Positions 1 through 5,179 of a DNA stretch of 5,179 nucleotides are shown here, piece by piece. Origin of the DNA: an uncultured Porphyromonadaceae bacterium (GTDB taxonomy: Bacteria; Bacteroidota; Bacteroidia; Bacteroidales; Muribaculaceae); assembly GCA_905193485.1 (NCBI GenBank), contig CAJJOX010000160.1:1-5179 (forward strand). The letters are read 5' to 3'. Position numbers and translations under genes: made by a program. The notes below the pieces were generated by a model that saw nothing but the letters and a program-made list of their open reading frames with translations, did no database searches and was not told the origin of the DNA. The first letter of the stretch is position 1. Each line of letters starts with the position of its first letter.

Positions 1-837
1 GCCGGTCTTGGCATAGTGGAGGAGGGTGTGAATGGCGGCGGTGGTGAGCTCTTCGCGGCGCGAAAGGGCGAGCATTTCGTCGTGACGCGGCAGATCGGTG
101 CGTGAGAGCGCATAAAGCAACGGCAGCGTGACCTTTCCTTCGCGTAGGTCGTTGCCGGTGGGCTTGCCAATCGTTTCATCGTGATAATAGTCGAAGATGT
201 CGTCTTTGATCTGGAAACAAAGGCCAAGAAGTTCGGCGAACCGGAGCATTGGCTGCATGCGTTCGTCGGATGTGTCGGTGGCGAATGCGCCCATTTTGAT
301 GCACGAAACGAAAAGCGAAGCCGTTTTGCGTGAGATGATCTCAAAGTAGGCTTTCTCGTCGAGGGTGTGGAACCGAGCGTTGTAGATCTGGTCGATTTCG
401 CCGAGCGAAAGCTGTTTGCCGAGTTGTGCGAGCACTTCGACCGTGCGGATGTCGCCTGTCGAGATGCCTTGCTGTAGGGCGTTTGACACGAAGTAATCGC
501 CTACGAGCACAGCGATATGGTTGCCCCACAGATTATTGATTGTCGGCTGCGAACGGCGCAACTGGGAGTCGTCGACCACATCGTCGTGAATGAGCGAGGC
601 GTTGTGGAGCATTTCGACGGCGGCGGCGGATGCCATCACGCGGTCGTTGACCTGTCCGAAAAGCTTTGCCGTGAGAATCACGAGTATCGGACGGATGAGC
701 TTGCCCTTAGATTTCAGATAGCCTTCAATCACTTGGGTCATAAGCTGATTGGATGTGGCGAGAGAGCCGCTGATGCGCTCTCTGAGCTGCTGTAGCTCCG
801 GACTGATTGACTGTTGGATATCTTCTAAAGTCGTCAT
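1..837 (-). CDS. ispB: Polyprenyl diphosphate synthase, 3' end missing (long-chain trans-prenyltransferase)
   Basis: Reading the minus strand from ATG at 837 gives 279 codons open to the window edge. Family members are about 320 to 325 residues, so roughly 45 C-terminal residues are missing. Both aspartate-rich motifs that bind Mg-diphosphate are present: DDVVD at residues 85-89 and DDIFD at 212-216. Also visible are GKLIRP (45-50), KT (171-172) and GKPTGNDLREGK (224-235), the usual Bacteroidota form. Family knowledge: the cytosolic enzyme adds isopentenyl diphosphate units to an allylic primer, making the side chain of menaquinone. Ala80, five residues before the first motif, is small, which in this family fits long-chain products; exact chain length cannot be told. 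The ATG at 837 is chosen because the protein begins normally there and a -7 box lies just upstream. It is transcribed divergently from polA. Assignment to the family is firm; the symbol is the closest conventional one. Confidence 0.93.
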   Translation of the reverse strand, partial: MTTLEDIQQSISPELQQLRERISGSLATSNQLMTQVIEGYLKSKGKLIRPILVILTAKLFGQVNDRVMASAAAVEMLHNASLIHDDVVDDSQLRRSQPTINNLWGNHIAVLVGDYFVSNALQQGISTGDIRTVEVLAQLGKQLSLGEIDQIYNARFHTLDEKAYFEIISRKTASLFVSCIKMGAFATDTSDERMQPMLRFAELLGLCFQIKDDIFDYYHDETIGKPTGNDLREGKVTLPLLYALSRTDLPRHDEMLALSRREELTTAAIHTLLHYAKTG

Positions 838-855
838 GCTCGGTGTAATGATGTG

Positions 856-863
856 CAAAAATA
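856..863 (-). promoter_or_regulatory. Bacteroidota -7 promoter box for the polyprenyl synthase gene
   Basis: On the minus strand this reads TATTTTTG followed by CAC, a full match to the Bacteroidota sigma-ABfr -7 consensus TAnnTTTG. It ends 18 bases before the ATG at 837, so the leader would be short. No clear TTTG or TTG -33 element is found about 20 bases upstream, so strength is uncertain. It sits in the 77-base spacer between two divergent genes. Confidence 0.55.
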
Positions 864-899
864 CAAAAAAACTTGTATTCATTAGGCCATGTAAGGCGA

Positions 900-907
900 T
901 AAATTAG
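900..907 (+). promoter_or_regulatory. Possible weak -7 box for polA
   Basis: TAAATTAG matches TAnnTTTG at all but one fixed base. A TTG lies at 873-875, but the spacing of 24 is longer than the usual 19 to 21. If real, transcription would start near 914, which would favour the ATG at 930 or 939 over 915 as the polA start. The A/T-rich spacer makes chance matches likely, so this is tentative. Confidence 0.25.
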
Positions 908-914
908 TAATTTT

Positions 915-3707
915 ATGCTGACAAATAATATGACAACGATGGAAAATATCGACGACAAGCGTCTGTTTCTTCTTGACGCTTACGCACTTATCTACCGTGC
1001 CTACTATGCGCTGATCCGTTCGCCGCGCATCACCTCGAAAGGGTTGAACACCTCGGCGGTGTTTGGTTTCTGCAACACGCTCGACGAAGTGCTGCGCAAG
1101 GAGCAGCCGACCCATATAGCCGTGTGCTTCGATCCGCCCGGAGGCCATACTTTCCGTCATGAGATGTATGCCGACTACAAGGCGCAGCGCGACAAACAGC
1201 CCGAAGATATCACACTTTCCATACCTTATATAAAAGAGATTCTCGAGGCATACCATATACCGGCCATCACAGTGGAGGGTTTCGAAGCCGACGATGTGAT
1301 CGGCACTCTTTCACGCATCGCCGAGGCGGAGGGATATACCACATATATGATGACGCCCGACAAAGACTATGGCCAGCTGGTGACCGACAGGGTGATAATG
1401 TATCGCCCGTCGCTTCGCGGCGAGGGATTCGAACGGCGCGGGCCTCAGCAGGTGTGTGAGCGCTATGGCATTTCGTCGCCCCGCCAGGTGATAGACCTGC
1501 TGGCTCTCGAGGGAGATGCCTCAGACAACATACCCGGATGCCCGGGGGTGGGCGAGAAGACAGCGGCCAAGCTTATAGCCGAGTGGGGCTCGGTGGAGAA
1601 CCTTATCGCCAATGTCGATTCGCTCAAGGGAGCTCTACGTAAAAAGATCGAAGAGCATGCAGAGCAGATAAGCTTCTCCAAGGAGCTGGTGACCATACGC
1701 ACCGATGTGCCGCTTCCCGGCATTACCATCGACTCGCTGCGCCGGCGCGATGTCGATATTGACCGTCTGACGGATGTGTATCGCCGGCTCGAATTCCGCA
1801 CATTCATAACGCGTCTGCGTTCAGGCGCATCGGAAAATTCTGTTCCGGCCAAACCGGCTCAAGGCTCGCTATTCGATCTTGACGATGCCGGCAACGTGGT
1901 TGAAAACGCGGCGGCTCCCGTCGTTGCCGCCCGCTCGCTGTCGACGGAAGCGCACAGCTACAGCATCGCCGCCTCGGCGGCCGATGTGGCCCGAGCCGTG
2001 GTCGAAGTTTCGGGACTCTCCGACATCGGCATCTTTGTCGATGCCGACGGCGCCGAACCAATGACGGCCACGCTTCGCGGCGTTGCTCTGGCTACGGGAA
2101 ACGGCCGCGGCATCTATATTCCGCTTTTTCCGGCCGACAGCTCTCAGGAGCACCGGGTGATGCTCGAGCCTCTTTTCGGGACGCGCTCGCCGCGCCTTGT
2201 GAGCCACGACATGAAACGCGACCTTCTGTTGCTTGCCAATGCCGGATTCAATGTGGCCAATGACTATTATGACACATCCGTGGCCCACTATCTGATCGAT
2301 CCCGAGATGAAGCATGCGCTCGGACTGCTGTCGATGAAATATCTCGACTATGAGCTTCTCCCGCCTCCCGCAAAGGGTGTGCAGGAAAGTGATAACGCAC
2401 GTGCCGACCGGGCATGCGAGGCCGCGGGCGTCAGTCTGCGTCTGCTCGAACCGCTTCACCGCGAGATCACCGAAGGCGGCCTTGAGCCCCTGTTGCGCGA
2501 CATAGAGCTGCCGCTCATCAGAGTGCTCGCCGAGATGGAGCGCACCGGCGTGCGTATCGACACGGCCGAGCTCAACGCCTTGTCGCAGCGCTTTTCGGCG
2601 CGTCTGGCGGAAATGGAGGAGAAAGTCTATCTTCTTGCCGGAGTGCGGTTCAATATCTCGTCGCCCACACAGGTCGGCGAAGTGCTTTTCGACCGGCTCA
2701 AGCTCGATCCGGCTGCAAAACGCACCAAGCGCGGAGCTTATTCGACCACCGAGGAGATCCTTGAGAAACATCGTCAGAGCCATCCTGTGGTCGACCTGAT
2801 ATTGAAAATACGTGCATTGCGCAAGCTGCTCGCCACTTATGTCAACGCCCTGCCGGCGCTTGTCAATCCACGCACGGGGCGCATACACACCTCCTACAAC
2901 CAGACGGTCACGTCGACCGGACGCATATCGTCGACCAACCCCAATCTGCAGAATATCCCCGTGCGCACCGACGACGGCCGTGAGATACGCCGCGCTTTCG
3001 TGTGCGATCCGGGCGACATGCTGATGTCAGCCGACTATTCACAGATCGAGTTGCGCCTTATGGCCGATATGAGCGGTGACGCCGACATGCTCGAGGCGTT
3101 CGCCTCCGGCTCCGACATCCATCGTGCCACTGCCGCCAAGATCTATCATCTCAGCCTTGATGAAGTGACCGACGATCAGCGCCGCAATGCCAAGACGGCC
3201 AACTTCGGCATCATATACGGCATCTCGGCGTTTGGCCTATCGGAGCGGCTCGGCATACCGCGCAGCGAAGCAAAAGCGCTTATAGAGGGCTATTTCCGCA
3301 CATATCCGGGTGTGAAGGAATATATGGACCGAAGCATAGCGACCGCCCGCGAAAAAGGCTATGTCTCCACACTCGAAGGCCGGAAGCGCATGCTGCCCGA
3401 CATCCTGTCGCGGAATTCGGTGGTGCGCGGTTATGCCGAACGCAACGCCATCAATGCGCCCCTGCAAGGCTCGGCGGCCGATATCATAAAGATAGCCATG
3501 GTGCGCATCGCGTCTGAAATGCGTTCGCGCGGACTGCGTTCGCGAATGCTGATGCAGGTGCATGACGAACTGGTGTTTAATGTCGCCGCAGGAGAAATGG
3601 ATGTGATGCGCGAACTGGTGGTGCGCAACATGACCGGCGCGTATACGGGACGTGTGGCACTGGAAGTTTCCGTCGGAACGGGCACCGACTGGCTGCAGGC
3701 TCATTGA
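915..3707 (+). CDS. polA: DNA polymerase I, complete, with degenerate proofreading domain
   Basis: 930 residues from ATG 915, close to the 928 of E. coli Pol I. It fills gaps and removes RNA primers in Okazaki fragment maturation and excision repair. Residues 16-300 are the 5'-3' flap exonuclease, with metal ligands in FLLDAYALIYR (18-28), EADD (124-127), TPDKD (147-151), GDASDNIPG (200-208) and the helix-hairpin-helix GVGEKTA. Residues about 365-515 correspond to the 3'-5' exonuclease but lack key residues. The polymerase domain is intact: TSTGRISSTNPNLQN (667-680 region), motif A DYSQIELR (707-714), motif B with R756, K760, F764 and Y768, and motif C HDE (883-885). QGSLF at 316-320 resembles a sliding-clamp motif. 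No Shine-Dalgarno is seen. In-frame ATGs at 930 and 939 are equally possible starts; 939 (MENIDDKRLFLLD) gives an N-terminus nearer to the usual Bacteroidota length. TGA at 3705-3707. Confidence 0.97.
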   Translation: MLTNNMTTMENIDDKRLFLLDAYALIYRAYYALIRSPRITSKGLNTSAVFGFCNTLDEVLRKEQPTHIAVCFDPPGGHTFRHEMYADYKAQRDKQPEDITLSIPYIKEILEAYHIPAITVEGFEADDVIGTLSRIAEAEGYTTYMMTPDKDYGQLVTDRVIMYRPSLRGEGFERRGPQQVCERYGISSPRQVIDLLALEGDASDNIPGCPGVGEKTAAKLIAEWGSVENLIANVDSLKGALRKKIEEHAEQISFSKELVTIRTDVPLPGITIDSLRRRDVDIDRLTDVYRRLEFRTFITRLRSGASENSVPAKPAQGSLFDLDDAGNVVENAAAPVVAARSLSTEAHSYSIAASAADVARAVVEVSGLSDIGIFVDADGAEPMTATLRGVALATGNGRGIYIPLFPADSSQEHRVMLEPLFGTRSPRLVSHDMKRDLLLLANAGFNVANDYYDTSVAHYLIDPEMKHALGLLSMKYLDYELLPPPAKGVQESDNARADRACEAAGVSLRLLEPLHREITEGGLEPLLRDIELPLIRVLAEMERTGVRIDTAELNALSQRFSARLAEMEEKVYLLAGVRFNISSPTQVGEVLFDRLKLDPAAKRTKRGAYSTTEEILEKHRQSHPVVDLILKIRALRKLLATYVNALPALVNPRTGRIHTSYNQTVTSTGRISSTNPNLQNIPVRTDDGREIRRAFVCDPGDMLMSADYSQIELRLMADMSGDADMLEAFASGSDIHRATAAKIYHLSLDEVTDDQRRNAKTANFGIIYGISAFGLSERLGIPRSEAKALIEGYFRTYPGVKEYMDRSIATAREKGYVSTLEGRKRMLPDILSRNSVVRGYAERNAINAPLQGSAADIIKIAMVRIASEMRSRGLRSRMLMQVHDELVFNVAAGEMDVMRELVVRNMTGAYTGRVALEVSVGTGTDWLQAH

Positions 3708-3752
3708 TCCTTTTCAATCATTTTGAATGACGAATTGTTATATATAGCATAT

Positions 3753-3941
3753 ATGCGACGTTTTCTAAATACACTTATGCTGATGGCGGTTGCCCTGACC
3801 GTGTCGGCCGCAGGTTATAAGCCGGCCGATGTGCCCGACGTGCATGCGGCCGACCGCACGCAATATGTCAGCAATCCCGACGGCCTGCTCAGCCGGGAGG
3901 CTGTCGCGCGGCTCAATGCCGAACTCGGACGCGTGCGGAAG
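3753..3941 (+). pseudogene. Truncated secreted TPM-domain-like protein, N-terminal 62 or so residues only
   Basis: From ATG 3753 the frame reads MRRFLNTLMLMAVALTVSAAG, a typical Sec signal peptide with basic start, hydrophobic core and small residues near the likely cleavage site at about residue 19-20. The mature start contains YVSNPDGLLSREAV (38-51) followed by a helix ARLNAELGRV. This YVSNPDG-(I/L)-L-S pattern is what opens TPM (TLP18.3/Psb32/MOLO-1) domain proteins of Bacteroidales. The sequence breaks off before the TPM core. After residue 62 the frame turns into low-complexity Pro/Arg-rich sequence and stops at 4017-4019, which I read as crossing a joint and not as real protein. The frame can extend upstream to a TTG at 3723, but ATG 3753 puts the signal peptide at the N-terminus. 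It lies 45 bases after polA on the same strand and has no clear promoter of its own, so co-transcription is likely. The family call rests on a short stretch. Confidence 0.6.
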
Positions 3942-3950
3942 TCCCCCCCG
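3936..3950. other. Probable sequence joint 1 (Bacteroidales DNA to GC-rich foreign DNA)
   Basis: Up to about 3938 the TPM-like frame is sensible. From about 3942 it becomes Pro/Arg-rich, a 7-base C run begins, and the next ORFs use a different initiation style. No insertion sequence ends, tRNA or duplicated target site is visible. The exact breakpoint can be off by several bases. An assembly or library chimera is the simplest explanation; a natural deletion or insertion is the alternative. Confidence 0.65.
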
Positions 3951-3991
3951 GCCGACGGCGCGGGGCGACCCCCCCGCCATGAGCACCCCCC
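3943..3991. repeat. Three C-homopolymer runs
   Basis: Runs of seven C (3943-3949), seven C (3969-3975) and six C (3986-3991) fall within 49 bases. Nothing similar occurs elsewhere in the window. They may be natural in a GC-rich genome, slippage-prone sites, or low-quality sequence close to a joint. A frameshift here would hide the true upstream part of the ORF ending at 4050. Confidence 0.7.
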
Positions 3992-4021
3992 ACGAGATCG
4001 AGTACACCCTGACCTTTGATT

Positions 4022-4039
4022 CCTCCACCGCCGTGGAGG
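4022..4039 (+). promoter_or_regulatory. Shine-Dalgarno GGAGG within a perfect 7-bp hairpin, upstream of the lipoprotein ORF
   Basis: GGAGG at 4035-4039 is a perfect ribosome binding site, 7 bases before the GTG at 4047. It forms the 3' arm of an inverted repeat, CCTCCAC (4022-4028), loop CGCC, GTGGAGG (4033-4039). All seven pairs are Watson-Crick and the stem is GC-rich. In the mRNA the site would be masked until a ribosome finishing the upstream ORF opened the stem, which suggests translational coupling. The pairing is seen directly; the regulatory effect is inferred. Confidence 0.6.
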
Positions 4040-4046
4040 CCGCCCA

Positions 4047-4139
4047 GTGAGGCGTTTTCTCGCCGGACTGCTGGCGGCGCTGATGGTCTTGTCCCTCTGC
4101 GCCTGCGGCGCGGCTGACGCCCCGACGGGGTCCAACGGA
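4047..4139 (+). pseudogene. Lipoprotein N-terminus, truncated at joint 2
   Basis: From GTG 4047 the first 31 residues are a lipoprotein signal peptide: M-RR, hydrophobic core FLAGLLAALMVLSL, then CACG with Cys20 as the probable lipidated residue (lipobox LCAC, residues 17-20), then a Gly/Ala/Asp/Thr/Ser linker (GAADAPTGSNG) as found after lipidation sites. The frame physically continues to TAG 4191-4193, 48 codons in all, but residues from about 32 on are the AT-rich region upstream of lpxC read through, so the real body of the protein is missing. The strong GGAGG site, GTG start, GTGA overlap and the LCACG style of lipobox all suggest Clostridia and not Bacteroidota, where Shine-Dalgarno sites are uncommon. 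Function cannot be assigned from a signal peptide alone; solute-binding or other envelope lipoproteins are possible. Confidence 0.5.
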
Positions 4140-4146
4140 TTCGTTT
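4130..4146. other. Probable sequence joint 2 (GC-rich foreign DNA to lpxC upstream region)
   Basis: At about 4137-4140 the very GC-rich lipoprotein linker passes into AT-richer DNA with Bacteroidota promoter boxes. The forward lipoprotein frame loses sense after about residue 31, and on the minus strand a gene starting at 4162 loses sense after about 8 residues. Both failing at the same place supports a joint. No mobile element ends are visible. The breakpoint is approximate. Confidence 0.55.
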
Positions 4147-4162
4147 CTGGTTTCGGACTCAT
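4138..4162 (-). pseudogene. Possible divergent gene start, about 8 codons, cut by joint 2
   Basis: On the minus strand ATG 4162-4160 begins MSPKPETN, with a perfect -7 box (4185-4192) placed as in the polyprenyl synthase gene. After about 4138 the frame becomes the antisense of the lipoprotein signal peptide, so nothing more of the protein is available. No family can be named. It could also be chance, since eight codons carry little information; the promoter placement is the main support. Confidence 0.3.
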
Positions 4163-4184
4163 GTTCTGTTCGGATTTCGCAGGG

Positions 4185-4192
4185 CAAAAATA
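4185..4192 (-). promoter_or_regulatory. Bacteroidota -7 box on the minus strand
   Basis: The minus strand reads TATTTTTG followed by CCC, a full TAnnTTTG match, 22 bases before the ATG at 4162. No TTTG is found at the proper -33 distance. It faces away from the lpxC promoter, suggesting a divergent promoter region between lpxC and a lost neighbour. Confidence 0.4.
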
Positions 4193-4258
4193 GCGATTTT
4201 TATCGGTTTTCGCCACCTTGCCCGAAAATTAACCCCGACAAGCGAAATGAACCGGAAA

Positions 4259-4290
4259 TTTGTTTTTGCGACCGACATGCATTATCTTTG
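4259..4290 (+). promoter_or_regulatory. Bacteroidota promoter of lpxC (TTTG-N20-TATCTTTG)
   Basis: The -33 element TTTG is at 4259-4262 and the -7 element TATCTTTG at 4283-4290, separated by 20 bases, a full match to the Bacteroidota consensus in both boxes and spacing. Transcription would start near 4297, leaving a leader of about 20 bases before ATG 4317. The leader is A/T-rich with no Shine-Dalgarno, as expected for this phylum. This indicates lpxC is transcribed from its own promoter here. Confidence 0.75.
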
Positions 4291-4316
4291 CCGATAATTA
4301 TTACAAAGAACCACTT

Positions 4317-5179
4317 ATGTCAACGAAACAACAAACGCTGAAGGCCCCGATCTCGTTCTCGGGAAAGGGACTGCATACGGGCGTGCAGGTGACGATGACG
4401 ATCCATCCCGCAGAAGCCGGCCGGGGCATCGTATTCCGCCGCACCGATATCGAAGGACAGCCGGAGATCCCGGCACTTTGCGACTACGTGGTGGACACCT
4501 CGCGCGGCACGACGATCGAAGCCGGCGGCCACCGTGTCAGCACCATCGAGCACGTCATGTCGGCCCTCTGGACCCTCGGCGTGGACAACGCCCTGATCGA
4601 CATCGACGCCCCGGAGACCCCGATCCTCGACGGTTCGGCCCGCGAATACGCCCGCGCCATCACCGAAACGGGGCTCGTGGATCAGGATGCCGAGCGCAAC
4701 TACTATCACGTGACCGAGAAAATGGTCTACACGATTCCCGAAAAGGGCACGGCGATCATCCTCTACCCCGACGACGAATTCTCCGTCTCGGTCCATGTGG
4801 ACTACAACTCGAAGGTGATCGGCAACCAGTACGCGACGCTCGAGCCGGGCGACGACTACGCCTCGAAGATCTCCCCGTGCCGCACGTTCGTCTTCCTACA
4901 CGAACTCGAGCCGCTCATGAAGATGAACCTCATCAAGGGCGGTGACCTGGACAACGCCATCGTCGTGGTCGAGAACCCCGTTCCCGAGGAGCAGCTCGAC
5001 CACCTCAAGAAGCTCTTCAACAAGCCCGACATCGAGATCAAGGCCGGTTACCTGAACAACCTCGAGCTGCGCTGCAACAACGAGCTGGCCCGCCACAAGC
5101 TGCTCGACCTGCTGGGCGACTTCGCCCTGCTCGGCGTGCGGATCAAGGGCCGCGTATGGTCCACCCGCCCGTGCCACTT
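4317..5179 (+). CDS. lpxC: UDP-3-O-acyl-N-acetylglucosamine deacetylase LpxC (probably the LpxC part of an LpxC-FabZ fusion), 3' end missing
   Basis: 287 codons plus two bases, open at the right edge. LpxC is the cytosolic zinc enzyme that removes acetate from UDP-3-O-acyl-GlcNAc, the committed step of lipid A synthesis. Visible hallmarks: FSGKGLHTG (14-22), STIEHVMSAL (75-84) with proposed base Glu78 and zinc ligand His79, the DAPETPILDGSA substrate loop (97-108), CRTFVF (188-193), and HKLLDLLGD (260-268) with zinc ligands His260 and Asp264 and Lys261. His287 corresponds to the catalytic histidine of the GHxxN segment, but Cys286 stands where Gly is usual. Known in the phylum: LpxC is commonly fused to FabZ in a protein of about 460 residues, so the fusion is likely, but that part is outside the window. 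ATG 4317 fits the family N-terminus and the promoter. Isoleucine is ATC almost throughout, never ATA, unlike polA, so it comes from a different genome style. Confidence 0.95.
   Translation, partial: MSTKQQTLKAPISFSGKGLHTGVQVTMTIHPAEAGRGIVFRRTDIEGQPEIPALCDYVVDTSRGTTIEAGGHRVSTIEHVMSALWTLGVDNALIDIDAPETPILDGSAREYARAITETGLVDQDAERNYYHVTEKMVYTIPEKGTAIILYPDDEFSVSVHVDYNSKVIGNQYATLEPGDDYASKISPCRTFVFLHELEPLMKMNLIKGGDLDNAIVVVENPVPEEQLDHLKKLFNKPDIEIKAGYLNNLELRCNNELARHKLLDLLGDFALLGVRIKGRVWSTRPCH

Larger units (their letters stand above)
3942..4050 (+). pseudogene. 3' end of an unidentified gene, 5' part missing
   Basis: The frame ending at TGA 4048-4050 reads, from ATG 3979, STPHEIEYTLTFDSSTAVEAAQ, 23 residues in all. 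The same frame is open upstream through the C-runs to joint 1. HEIEYTLTFDSSTAVEAA looks like ordinary protein sequence (amphipathic, acidic) and not like the arginine/proline-rich shadow frames, so I take it as the C-terminus of a longer gene, though a tiny complete ORF cannot be excluded. The ATG at 3979 has no convincing ribosome binding site. Its stop overlaps the GTG start of the next ORF by four bases (GTGA), typical of translationally coupled genes in one operon. I do not recognise the family. Composition and context differ from the genes on both sides, suggesting a Firmicutes-like source. Confidence 0.4.

Noticed and set aside
517..795. Plus-strand ORF (92 codons) opposite the polyprenyl synthase gene
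   Set aside because: The minus strand carries both aspartate-rich motifs across this region, so this is a shadow frame.
1869..2888. Long minus-strand ORF (339 codons) opposite polA
   Set aside because: It lies wholly antisense to well-conserved polA, has no family hallmarks, is rich in Arg/His as shadow frames are here, and has no promoter or ribosome binding site.
3713..3727. Possible terminator between polA and the TPM-like gene (TTCAA, 5-base loop, TTGAA)
   Set aside because: The stem is only 5 bp and A/T-rich, with no following T run, too weak to call a terminator.
3723..3752. TTG start at 3723 for the TPM-like protein
   Set aside because: It would put ten acidic/neutral residues before a clear signal peptide; ATG 3753 gives a normal secreted N-terminus.
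3930..4150. Insertion sequence or integrated mobile element explaining the foreign segment
   Set aside because: The segment is only about 200 bp. I see no transposase or integrase fragment, no terminal inverted repeats and no matching target duplication at the two ends.
4182..4223. Inverted repeat GGGCAA/TTGCCC upstream of lpxC with inner short palindromes
   Set aside because: The arms are 6 bp with a 30-base spacer, and the left arm overlaps the minus-strand -7 box. Chance pairing is plausible and no regulator family could be named.
4320..4796. Minus-strand ORF (158 codons) opposite lpxC, and other minus-strand ORFs to 5177
   Set aside because: These are antisense shadows of the conserved LpxC frame in GC-rich DNA, with no protein-like motifs of their own.

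Overview
The window reads as pieces of at least two, probably three, bacterial genomes joined end to end. It does not look like one natural locus.

Positions 1 to about 3941 look like an ordinary Bacteroidales chromosome, possibly Muribaculaceae-like. A polyprenyl diphosphate synthase gene (minus strand, cut by the left edge) diverges from a complete polA (DNA polymerase I) across a 77-base spacer. That spacer holds a Bacteroidota-type -7 box (TAnnTTTG). Forty-five bases after polA begins a secreted protein whose first 62 residues resemble the start of a TPM-domain protein. Its reading frame loses all sense near 3941. Genes here lack Shine-Dalgarno sequences and often use the rare isoleucine codon ATA.

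Positions about 3942 to 4139 differ in character: very GC-rich, with three C-homopolymers, the tail of one ORF and the start of a lipoprotein ORF. The two ORFs overlap by 4 bases, and the second has a perfect GGAGG ribosome binding site 7 bases upstream. This is a Firmicutes (Clostridia)-like style of initiation. Both genes are fragments.

Positions about 4140 to 5179 are again Bacteroidota, but with a different codon style: Ile is almost always ATC and the coding sequence is very GC-rich. Alistipes-like is my best guess. A textbook Bacteroidota promoter (TTTG-N20-TATCTTTG) drives lpxC, the committed deacetylase of lipid A synthesis, which runs off the right edge. A possible divergent gene start (minus strand, from 4162) is cut at the second joint.

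Functionally the recognisable genes are housekeeping: quinone or undecaprenyl-type isoprenoid chain synthesis, DNA repair and Okazaki fragment processing, an envelope-linked TPM protein, and lipid A synthesis. I see no new multi-gene system. Points worth a second look are the two joints, a degenerate proofreading domain and a probable clamp-binding motif in Pol I, a hairpin that hides the lipoprotein ribosome binding site, and an unusual residue next to the LpxC catalytic histidine.
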